Source of the DNA: Aeromicrobium sp. Leaf350
Lineage (GTDB): Bacteria; Actinomycetota; Actinomycetes; Propionibacteriales; Nocardioidaceae
Assembly (NCBI RefSeq): GCF_916858655.1
Contig: NZ_CAKASL010000001.1
Location: forward strand, 124,001-188,000
Length of the DNA stretch: 64,000 bases
Direction of reading: 5' to 3'
The notes below the pieces were generated by a model. It saw only the letters and a program-made list of their open reading frames with translations. It had not been told where the DNA came from and ran no database searches. Made by a program: the position numbers and the translations under genes. Shown in pieces: positions 7,782 through 16,471 of this stretch (position 1 is the stretch's first letter; each line of letters begins with the position of its first letter).

Positions 7782-9209
7782 TCACCAGGGCGAGGGGGCG
7801 TAGTCCTTGAGGAACACGCCGAACAGGTCCTCGCCGGCCTCGCCGCGCACGACCGGGTCGTAGACGCGGGCCGCCCCGTCGACCAGGTCGAGCGGCGCCT
7901 TGAAGCCCTCGGACGCCAGACGCACCTTGGTCGTGTAGGGCCGCTCGTCGGTGATCCAGCCGGTGTCGACCGCGGTCATGAGGATGCCGTCGGACTCGAG
8001 CATCTCCTCGGCACTCGTGCGGGTCAGCATGTTGAGGGCGGCCTTCGCCATGTTGGTGTGCGGGTGTCCGGCCCCCTTGTAGCGCCGACCGAACTGGCCC
8101 TCCATCGCCGAGACGTTGACGACGTACTTGCGGCGGGCGGGCGAGGCGGCCATCGCGGGACGCAGCCGGCTGACGAGGATGAACGGCGCGACGCTGTTGC
8201 ACAGCTGCACCTCCAGGAGCTCGAGCGCGTCGACCTCGCTGACCGTCTGCACCCAGCTGTTGGTGTCGACGACGTCGGGCAGGAGGCCGCCGGCGTCGAT
8301 GCGGTCGACGTCGGCGGAACCCGCCGTGAGCGCGATCGCCGTGAGCGCGTCGGCCGTCGAGGCATCACTGGCGAGGACCGGGTGCGCCGAGACCGAACCG
8401 ACCAGCGAGGCCGGGTGGGCGTCGCTCGTGTGCCCGAACGTCACGAGCTCGACGGGCGATCCGGCCGGCAGCGGCGCCTGCTCGGCGTCGGCGATCGCCG
8501 AGTACGCACCCGGCTGCCGCTTGACGGTCTGGGCGGCGTTGTTGATGAGGATGTCGAGCGGGCCCGCCGCAGCGACGTCGTCGGCGAGGCCGATGACCTG
8601 CGCCGGGTCGCGCAGGTCGATGCCCACGACCTTCAGGCGGTGGAGCCACTCCCCCGAGTCGGGCATCTGGGTGAACCGGCGCACGGCGTCGCGCGGGAAC
8701 CGCGTCGTGATGGTCAGGTGCGCGCCGTCGCGCAGGAGCCGCAGCGCGATGTACATGCCGATCTTGGCGCGGCCGCCGGTCAGCAGCGCTCGCCGGCCCG
8801 TGAGGTCGGTGCGGGCGTCGCGCTTGGCGTGGCTGAAGGCCGCGCACTCGGGACAGAGCTGGTGGTAGAACGCGTCGACCGTCGTGTACTTCTGCTTGCA
8901 CATGTAGCAGCCGCGCGGGACGAGCAGCTCCCCCGCCGTGGCTCCGGCCGCAGAGGAGACCAGCGGGATACCGGCCGTCTCGTCGTCGATGCGGCTCGCC
9001 GAACCGGTCGCGGTGAGCTCGATGACCTTGCGGTCGGCGGCGTTGACAGCGTCGCGCTTGGCGTTGCGCCGCTCGCGCTTGGCCGCCTTGAAGAACCCAC
9101 CCGTCGCCCGCCGCAGCGCCACGTAGGCCGGGTCCTCCTCGTCGAGCGCGCCTGCCTGGGCCAGGACCCGGAGGGCCGTGGCGAGGTCGTCGTCGGAGAA
9201 GTCGGGCAC
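7782..9209 (-). CDS. SDR-family oxidoreductase with N-terminal four-cysteine zinc motif
   Basis: A 475-residue protein. Residues 101-122 carry CYMC and CPEC, a CxxC...CxxC zinc-binding pattern. From about 138 follows a short-chain dehydrogenase Rossmann domain: TGGRAKIG (nucleotide loop) and DILINNAAQT (NNAG-like). In the catalytic region the serine is present (VVNVSAMEG), but the YxxxK motif reads T-N-M-A-K, so the usual tyrosine is missing while the lysine is kept. The protein may therefore bind NAD(P) without ordinary SDR chemistry. GTG at 9209 has TAGAAT 6 bases upstream, typical of a leaderless transcript here. Substrate unknown. Confidence 0.8.
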   Translation of the reverse strand: MPDFSDDDLATALRVLAQAGALDEEDPAYVALRRATGGFFKAAKRERRNAKRDAVNAADRKVIELTATGSASRIDDETAGIPLVSSAAGATAGELLVPRGCYMCKQKYTTVDAFYHQLCPECAAFSHAKRDARTDLTGRRALLTGGRAKIGMYIALRLLRDGAHLTITTRFPRDAVRRFTQMPDSGEWLHRLKVVGIDLRDPAQVIGLADDVAAAGPLDILINNAAQTVKRQPGAYSAIADAEQAPLPAGSPVELVTFGHTSDAHPASLVGSVSAHPVLASDASTADALTAIALTAGSADVDRIDAGGLLPDVVDTNSWVQTVSEVDALELLEVQLCNSVAPFILVSRLRPAMAASPARRKYVVNVSAMEGQFGRRYKGAGHPHTNMAKAALNMLTRTSAEEMLESDGILMTAVDTGWITDERPYTTKVRLASEGFKAPLDLVDGAARVYDPVVRGEAGEDLFGVFLKDYAPSPW

Positions 9210-9230
9210 CGGCGAATTCTACGCGGCGCG

Positions 9231-9779
9231 TCAGGCGTCGAGCGTGTCGAGGTCGAACACCACCGCGAACGGTCGGTCGACCGTGACGGTCTCCCCCGCC
9301 TGCCAGGTGCCGAGCTCGATGTAGACGTCCGTGCCTGCGTCGAGCACGTAGGCAGTCAGGCTCAGTGAGGGATCGGTCTCGACCCGCCAGAAGGCACCGA
9401 TGCCGGCCCGCGCGTACTGGGCGGGCTTGGTGATGCGGTCGACCGTGAGCGAGGACTCCGACACCACCTCGACGGCGAGCAGCACGTCAGTGGGCGCGAG
9501 CCACTTCCCGGCCGGGTCGACGTCGCGGCGAGTGACGAGGACGTCCGGCTGCCGGAAGTTCCGGGTGTCGAACCGGACACCCAGCTCAGCACCAGGAAAG
9601 TACTCGTCACCCAGGTGACCATCGAGCAGCTTCGTCAGGGTCGCGGCGATACGGCCGTGCCGCCACTGCGCCGGCGGGCTCACCTCGAGGCGTCCGTCGA
9701 CCAGCTCGAGCTTGCCCTCGTAGTCGGGCATGTCGTCGACGGTGTACCGCTGCCAGGAATCGAAACCCAGGACCGACAT
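9231..9779 (-). CDS. Uma2-family (DUF820) putative endonuclease
   Basis: A 182-residue protein with the Uma2/DUF820 layout: N-terminal DMPDYEGKLELVDGRLEVSP, then a PD-(D/E)xK-like core with RQPDVLVTRR and LLAVEVVSESS, where the Asp and Glu are the expected metal ligands, followed by KPAQYARAGIGAFWRVE. The fold is that of restriction-like nucleases, but no biological role is established for most members and there is no methyltransferase next to it. ATG at 9777-9779 is preceded by AGGAGG. Its 3' end is 21 bases from the SDR start; both are on the minus strand. Confidence 0.85.
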   Translation of the reverse strand: MSVLGFDSWQRYTVDDMPDYEGKLELVDGRLEVSPPAQWRHGRIAATLTKLLDGHLGDEYFPGAELGVRFDTRNFRQPDVLVTRRDVDPAGKWLAPTDVLLAVEVVSESSLTVDRITKPAQYARAGIGAFWRVETDPSLSLTAYVLDAGTDVYIELGTWQAGETVTVDRPFAVVFDLDTLDA

Positions 9780-9909
9780 GGTGGACCTCCTGCTCGAAGT
9801 GTTCCACGCCTCCCAGCCACCCGACCAGGGTCGCTCCGGCCGGCCGCGACGTCGAACGGCCCTCCACAGGAGGGCCGCCGGACGGTTCAGGCCGAGGTGG
9901 CCCAGGGCG

Positions 9910-11598
9910 TCAGCCGGTGATCGCGCCGTGGGCCGCCGAGCTCACGAGCTTGCGGTACTTGGCGAGCACGCCGGTCGTGTACTTCGGCGGAAGCGGCTCC
10001 CAGCCCACCTTGCGGGCCTCGAGCTCGTCGGCGTCGACCGCGACGTCGAGGCGCTTGTTGGCGACGTCGAGGGTGATCTGGTCGCCGTCCTTCACGAAGG
10101 CGATCGGGCCGCCGTCGACCGCCTCGGGGGCGACGTGGCCGACACACAGGCCGGTCGTGCCGCCGGAGAAGCGTCCGTCGGTCATCAGCAGCACGTCCTT
10201 GCCCAGACCGGCGCCCTTGATCGCACCGGTGATGGCGAGCATCTCGCGCATGCCGGGGCCGCCCTTGGGGCCCTCGTAGCGGATGACGACGACGTCGCCG
10301 GCGACGATCGTGCCGGCCTCCAGAGCATCCATCGCCTTGCGCTCGCCGTCGAACACACGGGCGGTGCCGGTGAACACGTCGGAGTCGAAGCCGGCGCTCT
10401 TGACGACCGCACCCTCGGGCGCAAGGGTGCCGTGCAGGATCGTGAGCCCACCGGTCTTGTGGATCGGCCGGTCGATCGTGCGGATGACGTCGCCGTCGAT
10501 GCGCTGCTCGATGTGGGCGAGGTTCTCGGCCATGGTCCGACCCGTGACGGTCAGGCAGTCGCCGTGCATCAGGCCGGCGTCGAGCAGGGCCTTCATGATG
10601 ACGGGGATGCCGCCCACCTTGTCGACGTCGTTCATGACGTAGCGACCGAACGGCTTGAGGTCGCCCAGGTGCGGGACCTTGTCGCCGATGCGGCTGAAGT
10701 CCTCGAGCGTCAGGTCGACCTCGGCCTCGCGGGCGATCGCCAGCAGGTGCAGGACGGCGTTGGTCGAACCACCGAGGGCCATGACGACCGTGATGGCGTT
10801 CTCGAACGCCTCCTTCGTCAGGATCTGACGGGCGGTGATGCCGCGGCGGAGCATCTCGACGACGGCCTCGCCCGACTTGATCGCGTACTCGTCACGGCGG
10901 CTGTCGATGGCCGGCGGGGCGGACGAACCGGGCAGGCTCATGCCGAGGGCCTCCGCGGCCGACGCCATCGTGTTCGCGGTGTACATGCCACCGCAGGCGC
11001 CCTCGCCGGGACAGATCGCGCGCTCGATCTTGTCGACCTGCTCGCGCGACATCTTGCCGGCCAGGCACGCGCCGACGGCCTCGAAGGCGTCGATGATCGT
11101 GACGTCCTTGCCGTCGACGTTGCCGGGCATGATCGAGCCCGCGTAGACGAAGACGCTCGCGAGGTCGAGGCGCGCGGCGGCCATCAGCATGCCCGGCAGG
11201 CTCTTGTCGCAGCCGGCCAGCAGCACCGAGCCGTCGAGGCGCTCGGCCATCATGACGGTCTCGACCGAGTCGGCGATGACCTCACGGCTGACGAGCGAGA
11301 AGTGCATGCCCTCGTGGCCCATCGAGATGCCGTCGGACACCGAGATCGTGCCGAACTCGAGCGGGTAGCCGCCCCCGGCGTGCACCCCCTCCTTGGCGCG
11401 CTTGGCCAGGCGGTCGAGCGACAGGTTGCAGGGGGTGATCTCGTTCCAGCTCGACGCGACGCCGATCTGGGGCTTCTCCCAGTCGTCGTCGCCCATGCCG
11501 ACCGCGCGGAGCATGCCACGGGATGCCGTGGCCTCGAGACCGTCGGTGACGGTGCGGCTGCGGGGCTTGATGTCGGGCGTGGTGGGGTCGTCGGCCAT
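9910..11598 (-). CDS. ilvD: Dihydroxy-acid dehydratase
   Basis: Fe-S dehydratase for the third step of valine/isoleucine synthesis, converting dihydroxy acids to 2-oxo acids. The 562-residue length fits. Cluster/metal cysteines are seen in GCDKSLPGM and [17 protein letters not shown]-terminal [23 protein letters not shown] is a family hallmark. ATG at 11598 has TAGTCT exactly 6 bases upstream and no ribosome-binding site, so it is probably leaderless. It lies 5.7 kb from ilvBNC and lacks that operon's leader, so control must be separate. Confidence 0.96.
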   Translation of the reverse strand: MADDPTTPDIKPRSRTVTDGLEATASRGMLRAVGMGDDDWEKPQIGVASSWNEITPCNLSLDRLAKRAKEGVHAGGGYPLEFGTISVSDGISMGHEGMHFSLVSREVIADSVETVMMAERLDGSVLLAGCDKSLPGMLMAAARLDLASVFVYAGSIMPGNVDGKDVTIIDAFEAVGACLAGKMSREQVDKIERAICPGEGACGGMYTANTMASAAEALGMSLPGSSAPPAIDSRRDEYAIKSGEAVVEMLRRGITARQILTKEAFENAITVVMALGGSTNAVLHLLAIAREAEVDLTLEDFSRIGDKVPHLGDLKPFGRYVMNDVDKVGGIPVIMKALLDAGLMHGDCLTVTGRTMAENLAHIEQRIDGDVIRTIDRPIHKTGGLTILHGTLAPEGAVVKSAGFDSDVFTGTARVFDGERKAMDALEAGTIVAGDVVVIRYEGPKGGPGMREMLAITGAIKGAGLGKDVLLMTDGRFSGGTTGLCVGHVAPEAVDGGPIAFVKDGDQITLDVANKRLDVAVDADELEARKVGWEPLPPKYTTGVLAKYRKLVSSAAHGAITG

Positions 11599-11654
11599 GG
11601 GCCCAGACTACGACTGCGGCCGGTGACGCCTGCAGCACAGGTGCCCCTCAGACC

Positions 11655-12317
11655 TCAGAACAGGGGCACGAGGACCAGGGCCAGGGACCAGCTGACGAAG
11701 CTCCCGACGAGCACGTACTCCGCTCGCATGCCGTCCTTGCTGTCCTGCGAGATCTCCGGGAACCGCAGGATGCCCTTGGCCGCGACCACCACGGCGATGG
11801 CCCCGAGGTTGCCGCTGACGGCGAAGCCGAAGACGAGCCAGCGCTCCAGCGGCCCGAGGAGGCGGCCGCCCCGCAGGGTCTTCTCGGTCGCGAGCACCTG
11901 CGGGCCGGTGGCCTCCAGGGCCTGCCGCACGACGACGTTGGCCGCGGTCGTGAGGAAGAGCAGCACCCCGAGTCCGAGTGCCGCTCGGTCGAGCGGGACG
12001 CCGGCCAGTCCGGGCACGGCGAGGTCGCGGTACCACCCACCGATGGGCGCGTCGGTGACCTCGAGGATCGGCGAGGCGGCGACGAGGGCGACGCCCGTGA
12101 CCGCGAGCAGGACCGTGCCGGCGGTGGAGGCATGGCTGGCGGCGTCGAGCCAGACGACCAGCACCAGGGTGACGACCGGGACGACCCAGAGGGCGTGCCA
12201 TCCGAGACCGAGGACGAGCGACCCGGTGATCGCCACACCGAGGCCCCCGAGGTGGCGCCAGCGAGGCAGCAGGTCAGCCACGCCGACCGACGCCAGCAGC
12301 ACGGCGAGCGCGGTCAC
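11655..12317 (-). CDS. Integral membrane protein paired with a SatD-like protein
   Basis: A 220-residue hydrophobic protein with about six membrane segments, starting MTALAVLLASVGVADLL and including WVVPVVTLVLVVWL, LLAVTGVALVAA and a C-terminal VLVGSFVSWSLALVLVPLF. A conserved-looking soluble patch reads LATEKTLRGGRLLGPLERW. I do not recognise a named family. GTG at 12317 overlaps the stop of the upstream SatD-like gene by four bases (GTGA), so the two are translationally coupled and probably act together. An inverted repeat GTGCCCCT/AGGGGCAC (11641-11669) at its end may terminate the pair. Confidence 0.75.
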   Translation of the reverse strand: MTALAVLLASVGVADLLPRWRHLGGLGVAITGSLVLGLGWHALWVVPVVTLVLVVWLDAASHASTAGTVLLAVTGVALVAASPILEVTDAPIGGWYRDLAVPGLAGVPLDRAALGLGVLLFLTTAANVVVRQALEATGPQVLATEKTLRGGRLLGPLERWLVFGFAVSGNLGAIAVVVAAKGILRFPEISQDSKDGMRAEYVLVGSFVSWSLALVLVPLF

Positions 12318-12994
12318 GCCGTGGCTCCTGCGAGCGTCGTCGGGACGAGCCGCAGCGACTCGACCAGCGAGGCGATGCCACCGCGGCGCACCCGCTGGGA
12401 CACGGCGGACGGCGAGACGTCCTCGCTCCGCGCGATCTCGGCATGGGTGCGACCCTCGACGAGACCGAGGACGATGCGTCGCTGGCGTGCATCGAGGGCG
12501 CTGAGCACCTCGTCACGGCACAGCAGGTAAGCGTTCACGAGATCGACCACCCCTTCCTCTCCCCCGCTGTCGACGACCCAGGTGCGCAGGGCGGGCAGCC
12601 TGCGCTGACGGTCCTTGACCTCGTCGACCGCGGTGCGGGCCGACCACCAGGCGGGCCCGTCCTGCGTGAGACCGTACGCGGAGGCACCGACGATCTCGAT
12701 CACCCCGACGCCGATGCCGCAGCGGGCATCCATCGTCTCCGGCAGGGCGCACCGCACGAGCGCGGCGGCACGGAGAGCCTCGTCGAGGCTCCCGTGGACC
12801 GACTGGAACTCGTCGCCGATCGTGGGCTCGAGGGCCTGGTCGTGCGGGACCAGGCGGTTGACCCGATCAAGTGCGGCGAGGAGGTCACGCTGGGCGCCGG
12901 CCCGCGACTCGGCGGACCGTGACGCCACCAGGTCTCCGATCAGGGCGTACCGCACCACAGGAGCCGCGTCGGAAGTGGAGCGCTTCATCACCAT
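12314..12994 (-). CDS. SatD-like protein with C-terminal helix-turn-helix
   Basis: About 226 residues. The N-terminal two thirds (YALIGDLVASRS, IGDEFQSVHGSLDEAL, CGIGVGVIEIVG) match the SatD family, which resembles a nucleotide-cyclase-like fold; the C-terminus LDARQRRIVLGLVEGRT followed by HAEIARSEDVSPSAVSQRVR is a sigma-region-4-like DNA-binding helix-turn-helix. ATG at 12994 has TATGCT 7 bases upstream, so a leaderless start is likely; ATG at 12988 is an alternative. The start codon lies inside a row of GCTTCAT/ATGAAGC half-sites, so autoregulation is likely. Coupled to the downstream membrane protein. Confidence 0.75.
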   Translation of the reverse strand: MVMKRSTSDAAPVVRYALIGDLVASRSAESRAGAQRDLLAALDRVNRLVPHDQALEPTIGDEFQSVHGSLDEALRAAALVRCALPETMDARCGIGVGVIEIVGASAYGLTQDGPAWWSARTAVDEVKDRQRRLPALRTWVVDSGGEEGVVDLVNAYLLCRDEVLSALDARQRRIVLGLVEGRTHAEIARSEDVSPSAVSQRVRRGGIASLVESLRLVPTTLAGATA

Positions 12995-13044
12995 GAGATG
13001 AAGCATATCGCTTCATTCGCTCCGTGTGAAGCACATTGCTTCAT
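12982..13044. promoter_or_regulatory. Tandem 28-bp repeated operator between satD-like and ATP-grasp genes
   Basis: Half-sites GCTTCAT at 12982, 13010 and 13038 alternate with ATGAAGC/GTGAAGC at 12998 and 13026. Both series step by exactly 28 bases, giving two full and one partial copy of a 28-bp unit. Neighbouring half-sites form inverted repeats with 5-bp centres (12998-13016 and 13026-13044). The array covers the SatD-like start codon and -10, and lies 48 bases before the divergent gene. Confidence 0.75.
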
Positions 13045-13091
13045 GCCGACGTGGCCTCGTGTCCGTCCCTGCCGCCTCGTACGGTGGGTCC

Positions 13092-13940
13092 ATGACGCAC
13101 CTCGCCTGGGCGACCGGAAGCGGATTCGCCGCCTCCGACGCCGATCTCCCTCTGCTCACCGCGGCCGCCGCCGAGGCGCACCTGACCAGTGACGTCGTCG
13201 TCTGGGACGACCCGGACGTTGACTGGGACGCCTACGACCTGGTCGTCGTCCGGTCGTGCTGGGACTACGTGCCGCGCCGCGAGGAGTTCCTCGCCTGGAC
13301 CGACACCGTGCCGCGCCTGGCCAACCCCGCGGCCGTGCTGAGGTGGAACACCGACAAGAGCTACCTGCGCGAGCTCGAGGCGGCCGGCGTGCCGATCGTC
13401 CCGACGGCGTGGTCGGTCACGAGCGAGGACGAGCTGCCTCCCGCCGACGAGTGGGTCGTCAAGCCCACGATCTCGGCCGGCTCCGCCGACACGGCACGCT
13501 GGACCGACCCGGAGCGGGTCCTGCAGCACGGTCGTCGACTGCTCGACGCGGGCCGTCCGACGATGACCCAGCCCTACGTCGCCGCGGTCGACAGCGAGGG
13601 CGAGACCGGTCTCCTGCTGTTCGGCGGCAGCTTCTCGCACGCCTTCCGCAAGGGGGCGCTGCTCACGACCGACGACGACCCGCGTGAGCTCCCCGAGCTC
13701 AAGGAGGACATCCGACCACGCGACCCCTCGGCCGAGCAGGTCGCGTTCGCCGAGCGCACGGTCGCGACCGCCCAGGAGATCCTCGGAACCGACCTGCTCT
13801 ACGCGCGGGTCGACGTCGTGACCGACGCCGACGGGACGCTGCGGCTCATGGAGCTCGAGCTCACCGAGCCGTCGTTCTTCCTCCAGCACACGTCCGTCGG
13901 TGCCGCTCGGGTGATCGAGGCCGTGCTCGCGACCCTCTGA
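13092..13940 (+). CDS. ATP-grasp domain protein (RimK/DcsG-like)
   Basis: A 282-residue protein with ATP-grasp features: DLVVVRSCWDY, WNTDKSYLRELEAAGVPIVPT, EWVVKPTISAGSADTARW (lysine and glycine-rich loop for ATP) and LYARVDVVTDADGTLRLMELELTEPSFFL, whose acidic residues bind Mg2+. The family joins a carboxylate to an amine or thiol using ATP; the closest architecture I recall is the cycloserine-pathway DcsG group, but the substrate cannot be told here. ATG at 13092 has TACGGT 6 bases upstream, so it is probably leaderless. It is divergent from the SatD-like gene and ends 4 bases from the convergent hemerythrin gene. Confidence 0.8.
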   Translation: MTHLAWATGSGFAASDADLPLLTAAAAEAHLTSDVVVWDDPDVDWDAYDLVVVRSCWDYVPRREEFLAWTDTVPRLANPAAVLRWNTDKSYLRELEAAGVPIVPTAWSVTSEDELPPADEWVVKPTISAGSADTARWTDPERVLQHGRRLLDAGRPTMTQPYVAAVDSEGETGLLLFGGSFSHAFRKGALLTTDDDPRELPELKEDIRPRDPSAEQVAFAERTVATAQEILGTDLLYARVDVVTDADGTLRLMELELTEPSFFLQHTSVGAARVIEAVLATL

Positions 13941-13944
13941 CCCG

Positions 13945-14421
13945 CTACCCGGCGAGGGGGCCGAACGCGCGACGCACCGCGACCTGGAGCCGGAGCCCCG
14001 CCAGCACCTCGAGCAGCTCACGCTCCTCGTAGCGGAAGTGCGACTCCATGATCGCGCCGATGCCGTCGAGGTGCCGTTCCAGCTCGACCGGCGTGCCGCC
14101 GAGATCGATCGCGCGACGCAGGCCACCGATCAGGTGCTCGATCATCGAGTGGTCCTGCTCGAGGCGGTCCAGGACGTGCGACAGCTCGGGGCGCAGCCGT
14201 CTCAGCTCGGGGAACAGGGTGCGGTCCTCCCCCGCGTGGTGCCCGTCCAGCGCAGTGCAGAAGCCCTGGCAGTACAGCAGCAGGTCTCGCTCCGGCTCGG
14301 GCACGTCGCGACCGACCTCGACGGCGTCGCGCACGACGTCCAGCGCGGCCCGCAACCGGGCGTGCACCCGGGTCATCTCGTGGTGCCAGGCGATCAGCCT
14401 GGTCGCATCGCCCTCACCCAC
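13945..14421 (-). CDS. Hemerythrin-like domain protein
   Basis: A 158-residue four-helix protein with the hemerythrin HHE ligand pattern: WHHEM (helix 1), LDGHHAGEDRTLFPEL (helix 2), EQDHSMIEHL (helix 3) and ESHFRYEERELLEVL (helix 4). The histidines and glutamates would bind a di-iron centre that carries O2 or senses redox state or NO; which applies here cannot be decided. The GTG start at 14421 is supported by the conserved N-terminal helix; no clear ribosome-binding site is visible. Confidence 0.85.
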   Translation of the reverse strand: MGEGDATRLIAWHHEMTRVHARLRAALDVVRDAVEVGRDVPEPERDLLLYCQGFCTALDGHHAGEDRTLFPELRRLRPELSHVLDRLEQDHSMIEHLIGGLRRAIDLGGTPVELERHLDGIGAIMESHFRYEERELLEVLAGLRLQVAVRRAFGPLAG

Positions 14422-14524
14422 GAGTGAGGAGCGACGACAGGGGCGTCGTCATGGCGACCCCTCTCGTGTCCGGCACCTCCATGCGTGACGCAGTCCGTCA
14501 CCCGCACGCGATGCTGGTGCCAGC

Positions 14525-15526
14525 CTAGCCCGTCGGACGAGGCCCGTCCGGATGCCTCGCGATCCACCGCAGCGCCGCAGCACGGCCGCCGTCGTACAAC
14601 GACTGCTGCTGCTCGGGGGTGAGGTCGAAGTCGGTCCACCCCACCCCACGGGGCTTGGCGAAGATCGTGCGCTCGGCGTCGCGCGGGTCGTCGACGTGGC
14701 GGATCTGCGTGGAGTCCACCGTCGTGTAGACCAGGCTGCGCAGCATCGAGATCGGACCCGTGACGGGCACGGCCGGCGCCCGCTCGCTGGCGCGCGAGCT
14801 GAGCCGCACCCCGATCGAGGGCCACCGTGGCGGCTGGTCGTCCACCCGGTCGAACGCGGCGACCGGAAAGGTCTCGAGGAGCGACCCGTCGGCCAGGGTC
14901 GACTCGCCGTGGACACCACGCAGTCGCACCGGCTCGAAGAGGAACGGGATGCCCGCCGAGGCCCGGACCGCCGTGGCGACCTCGAAACCGTCGGGATCGA
15001 CGCCGTACTCGGGGAGGTCCCAGGGAATGCGCAGCACACGCTGCCGCGAGAGGTCGCTCGTCGAGACGACGAGGTGGTACCGGTCGCGCACGTCCGCCGC
15101 GGCCGGATCGCGGGCGAGGTCCGCGAAGGTGCGCACGCCCAGGTCGCCGAGCACGCCGCGCAGCCACTCGGTCAGGTAGGCCCCCTGGTACATGCCGAGG
15201 CGGAACAGGATGCCCCAGGCGTCGGCGACCCGTGGCGCCCACTCCAGCCACCGCAGGCCGGGCCGCCGGTCCTCCATGCGGCCGTAGTCGAGCGTGCGCA
15301 TGATCTCGTCGGCCCGAGTCATCGGCTCCCCGGCTCGCTGCATCGCGGCGATGACCGAGCCGACGATGGCGCCCGCCGACGAGCCCGCGATGCGCTCGAA
15401 CCGCCACCCGGCCGAGTCGAGCGCGACCGCGGCACCCACGAGCGCGATGCCCTTGACGCCACCGCCCTCCAGGACGAGGTCGGCAGAGCGGGTCGGGGTG
15501 TGCGCGGGCTGGTCCTCCACGGCCAT
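14525..15526 (-). CDS. Patatin-like phospholipase
   Basis: A 333-residue protein with all patatin signatures: oxyanion loop LEGGGVKGIALVG (about 18-30), nucleophile elbow GSSAGAIVGSV (about 48-58) with the catalytic serine, and the partner aspartate in ADGSLLETFP (about 190). It should hydrolyse acyl chains from phospholipids or other lipids in the cytosol or at the membrane; no signal peptide. ATG at 15526 has TAGGCT exactly 6 bases upstream, a leaderless promoter signature. It is divergent from the alpha/beta hydrolase, with only 66 bases between the two starts. Confidence 0.9.
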   Translation of the reverse strand: MAVEDQPAHTPTRSADLVLEGGGVKGIALVGAAVALDSAGWRFERIAGSSAGAIVGSVIAAMQRAGEPMTRADEIMRTLDYGRMEDRRPGLRWLEWAPRVADAWGILFRLGMYQGAYLTEWLRGVLGDLGVRTFADLARDPAAADVRDRYHLVVSTSDLSRQRVLRIPWDLPEYGVDPDGFEVATAVRASAGIPFLFEPVRLRGVHGESTLADGSLLETFPVAAFDRVDDQPPRWPSIGVRLSSRASERAPAVPVTGPISMLRSLVYTTVDSTQIRHVDDPRDAERTIFAKPRGVGWTDFDLTPEQQQSLYDGGRAAALRWIARHPDGPRPTG

Positions 15527-15592
15527 GCGTCGAGCCTAGTGCGCGGGTCCGACGCGCCTGCGGCGTCTGCTCGCCCGTGACAGGATGCACGC

Positions 15593-16471
15593 GTGATCCA
15601 GCCAGCCCTCGTCCGCTTCCACGACGTCAGCAGCCCGGACGGCACGAGGTTGCGCGCCTGGAGCAACGGCGGGTCAGGCCCGGCCGTGCTGATCTCGAAC
15701 GGCCTCGGCACCAACCCCTACGCGTGGCCCACCCTCCTGCAGCCCGACAACGGCATGCAGGTCGTCGGCTGGAACCACCGTGGCATCGGCGGGTCCGAGC
15801 GCCCCGAGTCGGGCCGCGTCGACATGGACGCTCACCTCGAGGACATGGTCGCCGTCCTGGACGACGCCGGCATGGAGACCGCCGTCCTCGTGGGGTGGTC
15901 CATCGGCGTCAACGTCGCCTTCGAGTTCGCCGTCCGGTACCCGGAGCGGGTGAAGGGCATCCTCGCCGTCTCGGGGGTCCCCGGCGCCACGTTCTCGACC
16001 ATGCTCGAACCGTGGAAGGTGCCGCCTCTGGTGGCCCAGACCCTGATGACCACGCTCGCCCGGATCTCGACCGTCACCGGTCACGGCCTCGCGCCCGTGA
16101 CGAGCCGCATCCCGTGGACACGGTTCTCGATCAACCTGCTCAAGATGGCGCGGGTCTTCGACGCGGACGCCGACGACGCGCTCCTGCGGTCCGTGGTGCA
16201 GGAGTTCTTCACCTCGCACCCCGCCTGGTACGCCCAGCTGGCCCTCGAGGCAGCCCGCCACGACCGCGTCTCGTTGTCGCAGATCTCGGTGCCCGTGTCG
16301 CTGGTCGCCGGGACGAAGGACCTGCTGGCGGGCCCCGAGGCCATGCGCTCGGCTGCCGCCCGCATCCCGAGGGCCCGTTACCGCGTGGTCGAGGGGACCC
16401 ACTTCCTGCCGGTCGAGCATCCCGAGCTCGTGCTCGAGGAGCTCCACCGGCTCCTCGAGCGCGTCAGCTGA
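15593..16471 (+). CDS. Alpha/beta hydrolase
   Basis: A 292-residue alpha/beta-hydrolase fold protein. The oxyanion region is [14 protein letters not shown], the motif [12 protein letters not shown] follows, the nucleophile serine is in [15 protein letters not shown] (about 100), the likely acid is in [13 protein letters not shown] and the histidine in [14 protein letters not shown]. Substrate unknown. GTG at 15593 lies 6 bases after CAGGAT, so it is probably leaderless. Its last 8 bases overlap the convergent gatB gene. Confidence 0.88.
   Translation: MIQPALVRFHDVSSPDGTRLRAWSNGGSGPAVLISNGLGTNPYAWPTLLQPDNGMQVVGWNHRGIGGSERPESGRVDMDAHLEDMVAVLDDAGMETAVLVGWSIGVNVAFEFAVRYPERVKGILAVSGVPGATFSTMLEPWKVPPLVAQTLMTTLARISTVTGHGLAPVTSRIPWTRFSINLLKMARVFDADADDALLRSVVQEFFTSHPAWYAQLALEAARHDRVSLSQISVPVSLVAGTKDLLAGPEAMRSAAARIPRARYRVVEGTHFLPVEHPELVLEELHRLLERVS

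Noticed and set aside
9231..9779. Uma2-like protein as part of a restriction or defence system
   Set aside because: No methyltransferase, helicase or other defence gene is adjacent; neighbours are metabolic, so a defence role is not supported.
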